From an uncultured Phycisphaerales bacterium (GTDB lineage Bacteria; Planctomycetota; Phycisphaerae; Sedimentisphaerales; Anaerobacaceae), in the NCBI GenBank assembly GCA_937927975.1, contig CALEZT010000154.1:1-15750 (forward strand): a stretch of DNA of 15,750 bases, in the 5' to 3' direction. The notes under the pieces are model-generated. The model saw only the letters and a list, made by a program, of their open reading frames with translations. It did not search any database and was not told the DNA's origin. The stretch's first letter is position 1; every line of letters begins with the position of its first letter. A program made the translations under genes and the position numbers. Below, one piece after another: positions 1-7,200 of this stretch.

Positions 1-742
1 GCGCCGGGAGCATCAGCCGGATTCCGGTCGGTTCACCGGTCAGATCCACGAGGAATTGCAGGTGCTCGCTGATCGGCATGTACGTCCACAGCACCACCTG
101 CCCATGGAAATTGACCAGTACATCCTCCGTATAGTGGTTGTGTTTCCAGGCGCTGTGCCATCGACTCAGGGCATCGCATTCCCGCACCTCGATCCGGCAG
201 CCAAGCTCAGAATATGGCGCCGCCGCTCCCGATGAGACGAATGGCTCACTGGCGCATAGTCTGCCATCTACGGTCACCTTCAAGCCGGTAAAGACTGCGT
301 GCTTCTCGACGATCTCAAAGAGCCATGGCGTATCCTCAAAGACAAACCGCGTGCCCTGGATTGACTCATCCGCCGTGTGGACTTCGACAGGTTTTCCAGT
401 CCATCCCTTGCCTGCGATGACCACCGTTCGGGTGCCAGAGCGGATCTGGACCTCTCGCGGCGCCAGGCAGAAGATGCCCACACCCGCCGGGTCTTCCACC
501 TGCTCCAGGCTCTCATCCCAGCCGGATCTTCCCAGGTCCAGTAGGGCCGAGAAATCTGCGATACCCTGGCCATTGTCGCGTACGATGACTCGGCCATACT
601 CATTGACGATGTGCACTTCCGTTGCGCCGGCCCGCCTGGCATTCTGCAGGATCTCGATGACGCGACCGTCCAGTGTGCCGGTGAACAGCCTTTCGGCCTT
701 CGACAATAGCCGTGGGTGTACCTTCGCTTGTATGGTTTGCAT
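1..742 (-). CDS. GHKL/Bergerat-fold ATP-binding protein (C-terminus beyond window)
   Basis: Reading the minus strand from ATG at 742 gives an open frame of 247 codons that runs off the left edge. A clear GGAGG (751-755) lies 8 nt before the ATG and fixes the start. The N-terminal part shows the HSP90/MutL/histidine-kinase ATP-binding fold: N-box EILQNARRAGA (residues 30-40, E30 and N34 the catalytic/metal pair), G1 box DNGQGI (56-61) and G2-like DPAGVGIF (84-91). These motifs place it in the GHKL ATPases. There is no sensor, membrane segment or dimerisation box in the visible part, so it is not a typical sensor kinase, and the client or substrate is unknown. It lies 210 bases downstream of a small conserved gene on the same strand, possibly co-transcribed. 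A 208-codon open frame on the opposite strand is a shadow. The family call is firm; the role is unknown. Confidence 0.9.
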   Translation of the reverse strand, partial: MQTIQAKVHPRLLSKAERLFTGTLDGRVIEILQNARRAGATEVHIVNEYGRVIVRDNGQGIADFSALLDLGRSGWDESLEQVEDPAGVGIFCLAPREVQIRSGTRTVVIAGKGWTGKPVEVHTADESIQGTRFVFEDTPWLFEIVEKHAVFTGLKVTVDGRLCASEPFVSSGAAAPYSELGCRIEVRECDALSRWHSAWKHNHYTEDVLVNFHGQVVLWTYMPISEHLQFLVDLTGEPTGIRLMLPA

Positions 743-952
743 GTGTAGTACCTCCAGTGATTGAGTTCGGGGTTGGCGATGTGACGCCTTTGGAACGACC
801 AAAGGCTCTGAGAATCTGAGTTGCATGCTCAAGCATGAACTTGAGCGATAATGAAGAAGAATGGATAGGATAGTGACATGGTCCGCGCGGTCCTCCAGGT
901 AAGACAAATGGGAATCGGGCCATTCGAAATGTGCAATAGTGGGCCTCTGGGC
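743..952. other. Short intergenic gap between small protein and GHKL ATPase
   Basis: These 210 bases separate two same-strand genes. I see no convincing small gene. The only notable element is the GGAGG ribosome-binding site of the ATPase at 751-755. No T-tract terminator is visible, so read-through from the small gene into the ATPase is possible. Confidence 0.4.
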
Positions 953-1222
953 CTATTGGGGGTCCGTATCCGTGGTTTCCTGGGCTCCTGGCTCTCGGTG
1001 CTGCGTCAGGTACTCAAAGGCTTTCTGAAGGGCCAGGATCGCTTTGGGGATGTCGTTCAGGCTCAGGCTGTTGGTCCCGTTCCACTGGCCGGTCTTATCC
1101 TTGTAGCGGACTTCAATCACGACCTTGGGCAGAGGGACCTGTCTACCGTTGTTCACGACTATGTTCCTGAAAACAGAGGCTCTGACGGCGCCCACCTTGA
1201 AGGTGATTTCGGGTTTTGACAT
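953..1222 (-). CDS. Short conserved hypothetical protein (89 aa)
   Basis: The product is 89 aa, starting MSKPEITFKVGAVRASVF, with a middle segment VVIEVRYKDKTGQWNG and a helix around NDIPKAILALQKAFEYL, then a polar tail. The frame is open for 39 more codons upstream, but that extension looks non-coding and the ATG at 1222 begins the conserved-looking part; AGGA lies 11 nt before it. From memory, short proteins with this layout (K-x-G-A-x-R/S-A-S-x-[FW], then a YKDK-G-W strand, then DLPKA-x-x-x-LQKAYEYL) occur widely in bacteria and archaea, often on mobile elements, as uncharacterised proteins of probable small beta-sheet-plus-helix fold, possibly nucleic-acid binding. I cannot assign a function. 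It precedes the GHKL ATPase gene on the same strand and may share its transcript. No signal peptide or membrane segment. Confidence 0.75.
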   Translation of the reverse strand: MSKPEITFKVGAVRASVFRNIVVNNGRQVPLPKVVIEVRYKDKTGQWNGTNSLSLNDIPKAILALQKAFEYLTQHREPGAQETTDTDPQ

Positions 1223-1241
1223 GTTCCGGTTATTCCTGATC

Positions 1242-1272
1242 GATTGGATTGAACCAATCAGTACGATTGTAC
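1242..1272. promoter_or_regulatory. Possible operator: inverted repeat plus palindrome upstream of the 89-aa gene
   Basis: GATTGG (1242-1247) and CCAATC (1254-1259) form a perfect 6-bp inverted repeat around a 6-nt loop. They are followed directly by GTAC-GATT-GTAC (1261-1272), whose ends are self-complementary. The pair lies 20-50 nt upstream of the ATG at 1222, where a repressor site or 5'-UTR hairpin would sit. On the minus strand TATAAATA (about 1285-1292) could be a -10 element, with no good -35. No regulator can be named. Confidence 0.3.
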
Positions 1273-1566
1273 AGGACGATGGGGTATTTATATCTTTGGG
1301 CTGATGCTGGAGTACCCCAGGCCGAGAGAGGTCGCCCATAGCGCGACCTTGTTGGGGGGAGCGATCTTGCCGGCTGACCGGCTCGTAGGCCGCGGCGGGA
1401 TAACCAGCATCAGTGGCACAATGGCGACGGGCTGGGTGCGCCTCTGCGGTGGGGAGAAAGAGAGGTGGAACGCGCCGTGACTTGCGGACGACGGATGCGC
1501 ATGTATAAGGAATCGGGGCTGCACAACAGACCGGTGACGGTCAAACGAGGGCACCGCATTCCCAGG

Positions 1567-1596
1567 TATTTCAGGGTCTTCCGGGCGGAAGAGGCT
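1567..1596. repeat. Repeat copy A with 7-bp inverted repeat
   Basis: The core at 1569-1583 matches copies B and C at 14 of 15 positions (TTTCAGGGTnTTCCG, C for A). TCTTCCG (1577-1583) and CGGAAGA (1586-1592) form a perfect 7-bp inverted repeat with a 2-nt spacer. Compared with copy C it looks like a version with about 12 central bases deleted. Confidence 0.55.
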
Positions 1597-1725
1597 GAAT
1601 CTGAAGAGCAAGGCCAGTCAGCGACACAGGCGAGGGAGATAACAGGTGAGATAGAGGAAGACAGAGGCATGATGGGAGCCGGTCAGCAGACCCGGGCGGT
1701 GACCGCATGTTTCTGGATTTTGGGG

Positions 1726-1790
1726 TCTTTCAGGGTATTCCGGGGTATTTCGGGCCTCACGGGCTGACAGAGGCCACATCCGGTGGGAAG
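1726..1790. repeat. Repeat copy B
   Basis: The 15-bp core TTTCAGGGTATTCCG (1728-1742) is identical in copy C. It is followed by an internal near-duplication (GTATTCCGGG, then GTATTTCGGG) and by GGCCT...AGGCC (about 1753-1774), a small inverted repeat. It ends with GTGGGAAG (1783-1790), also found at the end of copy C, so the similarity extends over about 50-65 bp with gaps. Confidence 0.55.
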
Positions 1791-1908
1791 ATCCGATTGC
1801 AGAAACACGCAGCGGAGGGAATGAGGGAGTGGGACGGACCAGATGCGACGAGCCAAGAAGGATGATTGACATGGCTTCGGCTATAGGGAACGCCATCGAG
1901 TTGTGGGC

Positions 1909-1959
1909 TATTTCAGGGTATTCCGAGTCTTACGGGCCGGAATAAGCCATAGTGGGAAG
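1909..1959. repeat. Repeat copy C with inverted repeat, nearest the recombinase
   Basis: The core TTTCAGGGTATTCCG (1911-1925) is identical to copy B. TATTCCG (1919-1925) and CGGAATA (1938-1944) form a perfect 7-bp inverted repeat around a 12-nt spacer, followed by AAGCC, which can pair further with the upstream GGCT (1907-1910) if the intervening bases bulge. GTGGGAAG follows at 1952-1959, as in copy B. It ends about 220 bases before the likely recombinase start. Confidence 0.55.
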
Positions 1960-2096
1960 GTAGTTGAGATTCCGAGAGTATAGAACCCAATCATTTCCCA
2001 AGTCGGCTTCGTGTGAGATGAGCGTCTGTGTGGATCTGATAGGTATGATGCTCGCGGGTCTTGCTGAACCTTCAACAGGTATCACGACTCCAGAGT

Positions 2097-2108
2097 TTAT
2101 ATACTTTG
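2097..2108 (+). promoter_or_regulatory. Possible -10 element for the recombinase
   Basis: TATACT (2100-2105) is a good sigma70-type -10 sequence, 72 bases before the likely ATG at 2177. No convincing -35 is found 16-18 bp upstream, so this is weak. If real, transcription would start after the upstream TTG and ATG codons, which supports the shorter protein. Confidence 0.25.
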
Positions 2109-2176
2109 CGGTTCCTCCGTGTCAGCGTACGGACGGTCGCCGGAAGGTTTTTATAGTCCAGCGATTTCACATTTAC

Positions 2177-2929
2177 ATGGAAACAGTACAGCCTGTTGAA
2201 CTCCCCGGCGCGAGGCAGCACCCATACAGGAGGCCACGCAAAGCAAAGCGATACGAACGTTTCGGCGAGGTCATTCGCTACCTGACTCTCGATGAGCTCC
2301 AGCAGCTTTTCGACAGCATGGACAATTACACGCATAAGCTGATGTTTGAGGTGATCTATGAGTTGGGCTGCCGTGTGGGTGAGTTCGTAAAGATGCGAGT
2401 CCGGCACGTCAGCTTCAGCCGGAGCACAGTCTTCTTCCCGGCCGAGAACACCAAGACGAAGACCGCCAGAACCAGCTCCCTGCCCCAGGGGCTGACAAAT
2501 GAGATCAAGAGCTTACTCAGGCAGAAGGGAATCATCAGCAAGCGTGAGAACCAGATCATCAAGGCCGACGCCTACGTATTTCACCCCGGAAGACGCTGGA
2601 ATACCCCCTACAATGAGAATCGCATCCGCCAGATCTTCCAGCACTATGTCACCAAGGCAGGCTTGCAGCAGGTCTACGGCAAAGACACCTGCGGCAGGAA
2701 CCTGAAAATGTTCACTGTGCATTCGCTTCGTCATTCACACGTGATCCATTACGTGGTGGACCGGGGCCTACCCATACCCATCGTGCAAAAGCAGGTGGGA
2801 CATCGGAGTCTGAAAACCACCTCCGTCTATCTCTCCGCCTCAACCGAAAAGATGGCCCAGGCCTACAGCCAGGCCCGCAAGACCACGGATGTCCCGCGGC
2901 CACTAGGGACATATACCGCACCAGCTTGA
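2177..2929 (+). CDS. Compact tyrosine recombinase/integrase (about 250 aa)
   Basis: Catalytic domain of a phage-integrase-type tyrosine recombinase, which cuts and rejoins DNA through a 3'-phosphotyrosine. Numbered from ATG 2177, the active site is complete: R66 in ELGCRVGEF, a lysine in the beta-hairpin NTKTKTAR (K93/K95), H182-x-x-R185 in HSLRHSH, H209 in VGHRSLKTTSVYL, and nucleophile Y218. The domain opens with YLTLDELQQLFDS at about residue 36, so the usual N-terminal SAM-like core-binding domain is absent. The frame is open upstream to TTG 1964 (321 aa), with GGAAGG before it, and to ATG 2018, but that part has poor codon use and no domain; no good ribosome-binding site precedes 2177 either. 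Three short repeats with inverted repeats lie just upstream and are candidate sites. The family is sure; the start is uncertain. Confidence 0.85.
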   Translation: METVQPVELPGARQHPYRRPRKAKRYERFGEVIRYLTLDELQQLFDSMDNYTHKLMFEVIYELGCRVGEFVKMRVRHVSFSRSTVFFPAENTKTKTARTSSLPQGLTNEIKSLLRQKGIISKRENQIIKADAYVFHPGRRWNTPYNENRIRQIFQHYVTKAGLQQVYGKDTCGRNLKMFTVHSLRHSHVIHYVVDRGLPIPIVQKQVGHRSLKTTSVYLSASTEKMAQAYSQARKTTDVPRPLGTYTAPA

Positions 2930-3133
2930 TGGTTCTGGAACTCCTACTGGTGGGCGCTCTCATCCGAGGGCGGCCTCTGGGTTCTCTGCTGTCTATGCGG
3001 CCATAGTGGTCAACCGGCTACTTCGTATTGACAATCGGACCCATCGTGGGCAGGATAAGTACAACCGTGAATCGGAAAAGGTGCGGAAACGACGGCGGCG
3101 GGGATCGACAATGCCCAGACATGGGAGGACAAG
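2930..3133. other. Intergenic region before the pRiA4b-like gene
   Basis: Two hundred bases with no gene. It contains a consensus -35 hexamer (TTGACA, 3028-3033) that may serve the following gene. Confidence 0.4.
3028..3060 (+). promoter_or_regulatory. Possible promoter of the pRiA4b ORF-3 family gene
   Basis: TTGACA (3028-3033) is a perfect -35 hexamer. The only -10-like sequence is GGATAAGT (3053-3060), with a spacer of about 19-20 bp, longer than ideal. It lies about 75-105 bases before the ATG at 3134. Confidence 0.35.
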
Positions 3134-3799
3134 ATGCCTATGAACCGCAAATCTCGCCGTGCAAGCGAGCAGGAAATCGCGACGTATCAATTGAAGATGA
3201 CGTTGAGCGACTTGAGGCCGGTGATCTGGCGACAAGTGCTGGTACGGGGTGACATCAACCTCGGACTCTTGCACAGCGTGATTCAGGTGGCCATGGGATG
3301 GACCAACAGTCATCTCCACCACTTCCTTGTTGGCGACCGGTACTATTCCGATCCTTCCTTTGGGCTGGATGAGTATTCTGACGAAGAGCGAAGTCTGGAT
3401 GAGAACCGGGCGGTGCTCATGGAGGTGGCCCCGCACGAGGAAGACGTATTCAGGTACGGGTATGACTTTGGCGATTCCTGGGAGCACGACATCTGCGTGG
3501 AAAAGATTCAGGCCCCAGATCCCTCGCGGATCGCCTTTGCCGAGTGCATCGGCGGCGCCCGCGCCTGCCCGCCGGAGGATTGCGGCGGCGTGCCTGGATA
3601 TGAAGACCTTCTCGAAACCCTCAAACACCCCAAACGCAAGGAATACAAACACTTCATGGAGTGGCTCGGTGGCTCATTCGATCCCGAGGCCTTTGATCTC
3701 GACAAGGTCAACCGATATCTTCGCAAACTCAAGTGGCCCCGCACCACGGCCGATCAACTCGCCCAGGTGCTCATGCAACGGGATGGGGCCAGGGGGTAG
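3134..3799 (+). CDS. Plasmid pRiA4b ORF-3 family protein
   Basis: A 221-aa protein of the pRiA4b ORF-3 family. Signatures are YQLKMTLSDLRPVIWRQVLV (residues 18-37), then LGLLHSVIQVAMGWTNSHLHHF (46-67), a FRYGYDFGDSWEHDI segment in the middle, and a C-terminal part with CIGGARACPPEDCGGVPGYEDLL and the HPKRKEYKHFMEWLGGSFDPEAFD block. This is the complete usual length and order. The biochemical function of the family is not established; members are common on plasmids and in genomic islands. GGGAGG (3123-3128) sits 5 nt before the ATG, so the start is good. It follows the recombinase on the same strand by 204 bases and has its own candidate promoter. It converges on the defence-like operon. No membrane segments or signal peptide. 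Confidence 0.93.
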   Translation: MPMNRKSRRASEQEIATYQLKMTLSDLRPVIWRQVLVRGDINLGLLHSVIQVAMGWTNSHLHHFLVGDRYYSDPSFGLDEYSDEERSLDENRAVLMEVAPHEEDVFRYGYDFGDSWEHDICVEKIQAPDPSRIAFAECIGGARACPPEDCGGVPGYEDLLETLKHPKRKEYKHFMEWLGGSFDPEAFDLDKVNRYLRKLKWPRTTADQLAQVLMQRDGARG

Positions 3800-4087
3800 A
3801 AATGCCTTCATGCCGCATCAACTCTCACTTGTCCGCTATTCTGAGTCGTGTTTCTAAGGCCCCAGACTTAAGATTTGAGGCACAAATGTGAAGAATACGG
3901 ATATAGTGACTCTGGTTATATGCGTAGACGTGTCCGAAAAGGGGGCCAAGTCGTCAAACGTGAAAGAATGTGCAGAATCGGGCCTGAAACACCATCCAAC
4001 AGGCGTCATAATACGTTCCTATGCGGCCACAACTGTACTGGGATGGGCGTTTACTCTCTTGCCCCGGTGTGTGGTGCGTGCCAAGGG

Positions 4088-4136
4088 TCCCTCCTGACCG
4101 GCCGCGGCGGGTGTGTGCCGCCGCTTAAGGGAGGGA
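4088..4136. repeat. Nested inverted repeats (strong GC hairpin)
   Basis: Inner stem: GCGGCGG (4104-4110) and CCGCCGC (4118-4124), a perfect 7-bp GC stem with the 7-nt loop GTGTGTG. Outer arms: TCCCTCC (4088-4094) and GGAGGGA (4130-4136), perfect over 7 bp. There is no T-tract on either side, so it is not a standard intrinsic terminator. Its place between two converging genes would still suit transcription termination or mRNA 3'-end protection. It could also be an element boundary. Confidence 0.6.
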
Positions 4137-4146
4137 ATCGGATTCC
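4134..4146. repeat. 13-bp palindrome next to the hairpin
   Basis: GGAATC (4134-4139), a central G, and GATTCC (4141-4146) form a perfect interrupted palindrome overlapping the outer arm of the hairpin. Function unknown. Confidence 0.45.
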
Positions 4147-4253
4147 GGCTCCGTTGCCTGACCGTGTCCCCGACTGCGCGACACCGTTCTTAGCCGAGAC
4201 ATAGTAGTGCTCCACGGAGATCTGGCCATGTCTGATCCCTATCCTTTAGCACC

Positions 4254-7200
4254 CTAATCGCGAGTGTGGTCAAACCAGGCCGTTTGCTCTGAGAGTCGTT
4301 GGGCCAGGTCCTTCCCCGACAGGTACTTCGCGAGTCTCTTGAAGTGGCGGACCATTGCGGCCCGGTCGCTGAGTTCGAGTGCAGTGATCTCAATGACCTG
4401 AAAGCCATTATTCCGGAGCCAAGTGCGAATCTCGTGATCACGATGGGCTGTTGCCGGGTTTCCATGCAGGGATGCACTCATCCCATCGAGATAGATGCAC
4501 ACCCCCTTGTCATCTTCGTCGTCTACGTCACCCGCAAAGTAGACATCAGGGGTAGTGCTGCCGATTTGGCGGTCAAGTACAATGGGCTCCTTGAAGCGAA
4601 TCTGCTGCTGGAACTGCCCGGTCACGAATCCCGCCGCTTCGAGCAGGTGCCGCAGTCTGGTTTCGGCGTCATTGGCTGGTTGGGCATCCAGGTCACGGTT
4701 TCTTGTCAACGGTTGGAGAGGTGGAATCTCATTGCTGAGCCGGAGCGTATCACCCCAGTTCTGCAGCAGGTTGAGGGCGATGTGACGGTCCAGATGCTTG
4801 TGATAATACCCATTTCGGAATGTCTGCATGCAGTCGATGCACGAGTGCTCACACAGTGATGGGCAGTTCGCTGTGATATCCGTCGCGGCCACTACGACTC
4901 GGGAGAAGTTCTCTCTGATCTGCTCCAGCAGACCAGAGCCGCCCGGCATGGGGTCCCAAAGTACCCCATCAACCTCATCCCGGTCCACGTGGCCGATCAC
5001 GAGGATCTGAAGGTCCTCCAAATGCATGTCGAGGACATGGGCGGCCCCCATCCGAATCGCTTCCAGTAGACTGTAGGCTTCTGCCCGGCTGGCACATTCA
5101 GGGAGGGTAAGGCAATCCGCCACCACATCCGCAAAGAAGCCCAGCATCCCGGGTTTCCGCCCGCACCGTTCGGTGTGGCTGTCCTCGAAGTGCTTGATCT
5201 GAAGGTCTGACGCAAGCGGGGAAACGCTCTGGCCACATACTGCACAGACTGGATAACCCAGTTGTTGTCGCTGCTCAAGGACGGGCGTCGATCCCACATT
5301 CACCATCCGCAGATGCACCCCTCGACGAAGGGTCAACTGCTTTTCTCCCCACGCAAAGTTCAAGCCGCCATTGTGTTGCCCCTTTTCCCTGCCAAATATG
5401 GCCACCTGCATCTGGAAACGGGTTTCTTCCTCGTCGGAGATCTGAGACTGATGAACCAAGTCCACATCACAGATGGGAATTTCCCGCAGAGTTCCCGATG
5501 CTATGGAGCCGGCACTTTGACCAATGCTGGTCTCGGTGACTGCCTCGCGGTCCAAGTTCACCTCGAACAGCGGCATCTCGCTGCGTTCCTCATCCACATC
5601 CCGGTGAAAGCGTCGTGCAACGAATCTGTGACCGTTCGCATAGATCAGGTTGCCCGGCACATACTCACGCAGTGCGATACTCGTCGGACGAGGAAGATCG
5701 AAATCCATGCTGCCCAGTTGCCAGTACGGCACCTCGGCCATGCCCACAACGGACCCTGCATCCAGTCCGTAGCCGGGCAGGAACCCTTCAGCCGCAAGAA
5801 CCCCGTAGGTATTGATGTCATCGACACCCTCAGCATCTCGGCGTCTACGGTTCCACACCCCTTTGAGTTTCTTGATGAGCCGGTCACAGCGGGAGTAGTG
5901 GGCCTCATCCTCCTTGTCAATCGTGCCGTACTTGTCCCGGACCTGGTTGAGTCGGCGGATTTCACTGTGAGCCCACTGCAATCGTTTCCGAAGCCGCCTG
6001 AGTACACTATCCAGCTCATCGGCCATATGGTCCAGGTGTTCAGCCAGTTTCTCGGGAGAAGTCACATCCGAATCGGCCTGCGGCCAACCTTGCTGGAACG
6101 CCTCCTGCGTGTAGACCTGCAGCTTGTCGCGATGGCGGCTTACGAGCGACCGCAGTGGAGCAACGTCAAAAGCGGCAGAACGCAACTGCCCTGTCGGCTC
6201 GAACAAGAACGCAGAGATCCTGCTTGGCAGTATCTGTCGTAGTGTATTTCGCACCTCATCCCGCTCTTCATCAGACAGACCTGATCGGTCCCGGGAGAGT
6301 TGGAACAGCCTGGTGACTACGGCGGCGTGAACGTGCTTGGCCACCATCACGTCGTTTCGCAGGTTAAACGCCGGGGGATCAACTTTGCCCTCCAGCATCT
6401 TCGGAGGATCGGCATAGTAGGCACGGTCGTGCGAGACGGGCCGGCAGTAGCACACATTCACAGCCATACGATGTCGCCGACCGGCCCGACCCGCTCGCTG
6501 CCAGTAATTCGCCGGAAGCGGCGGTACATTCCGTAGCAGGATCGAATCCAGGGCCCCGATATCCACGCCCAGTTCGAGCGTGGGCGTGCAGACCAACGTA
6601 TTTACAGTATCTCCACTGCTCTTGAACCAGTTCTCGATACGATCCCTCTGGTCCTGCGGGACCATGGCCGTGTGCTCTTCCGGCCGGAGCATGGAGTACC
6701 CCTGGTCCAGAAGCTGGAGGTCATAGTTGTCTGGGTCTTCGGCCACGAACTCCATCTCGCCATTGCACTGCCACGCCATGCATTTATCGTAAGGCGTCCG
6801 CCGTGATACCTTCCTGCGGCAGCTCCCGCACCGATAATGGCCATGATTATCACTCAGCATCAGCTTGGAGGCATCGATCTGGAATACGCCGCTGCAATTC
6901 GCCAGGGACTTGCCCTTGTTGCTCTTGAGCATCACCGGGACCAGGATACCCACAGGGTCACTGCAAAGATAGTCCCACAATCCCTTTAGGAAAGTCGGAA
7001 CGTCGTCATCCGGCACGTCCCACTTGCGGGCAATCTGCTGTACCAACGTACTCCGCTCTCCCATCCAACTACGGACGTAGTCCTTGTTGTCGCCGGGGTC
7101 GAGGGTCAGCTTCATGCCCTGAGGCCGAGGCAGAATCGGCATATAACCCCGCTCAATCTCACGGTCGCCGTCATTCCACCACCGACTGAAGATCTCCCTC

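Larger units (their letters stand above)
1273..2176. other. Long non-coding region with a degenerate repeat family
   Basis: About 900 bases without a convincing gene. Several frames of 90-130 codons are open on both strands, but none has a recognisable domain and the codon use does not look coding. It holds three related repeats (1567-1596, 1726-1790, 1909-1959) and purine-rich stretches around 1449-1470, 1630-1675 and 1811-1840. The last 210 bases are open in the frame of the downstream recombinase (from a TTG at 1964), but codon use is poor until ATG 2177 and no recombinase domain is readable there. It probably carries the regulatory DNA, and perhaps the recombination sites, of the recombinase. 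Confidence 0.5.
3800..4253. other. Convergent intergenic region without a convincing gene
   Basis: Lies between the 3' ends of the pRiA4b-type gene and the helicase. Two overlapping plus-strand frames are open (3875-4204, 109 codons from TTG; 3888-4097, 69 codons from ATG). Neither has a ribosome-binding site or a domain I recognise, and the 109-codon frame crosses the strong hairpin at 4088-4136. This may be decayed mobile DNA. The notable content is the nested inverted repeats at 4088-4146. Confidence 0.5.

Noticed and set aside
138..764. 208-codon open frame on the plus strand
   Set aside because: It is antisense to the GHKL ATPase, whose frame has clear N and G box motifs and a good GGAGG; the plus-strand product has no recognisable domain.
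1866..1887. Promoter TTGACA plus TATAGG
   Set aside because: The hexamers are only 10 bp apart, too close for a sigma70 promoter.
1465..1896. Several 80-110 codon frames in the repeat region
   Set aside because: Overlap each other on both strands, cross the repeats and have non-coding-like composition.
1567..1959. Integron attC array or CRISPR
   Set aside because: No GTTRRRY or RYYYAAC core sites, spacing irregular and repeats too diverged and too few for CRISPR. No cassette genes are seen between copies.
1964..2176. Longer recombinase start at TTG 1964 or ATG 2018
   Set aside because: Codon use in this part is poor, no domain is readable and a possible -10 lies inside it; ATG 2177 preferred, though not proven.
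4088..4136. Intrinsic (Rho-independent) terminator
   Set aside because: Strong stem but no U-tract on either strand, so kept as an inverted repeat of unknown function.
3875..4204. 109-codon Cys-containing plus-strand frame (and 69-codon frame 3888-4097)
   Set aside because: No ribosome-binding site, no recognisable family, and it spans a perfect GC hairpin. Treated as intergenic.
5262..6242. 326-codon plus-strand frame
   Set aside because: Antisense shadow inside the helicase gene; no domain.
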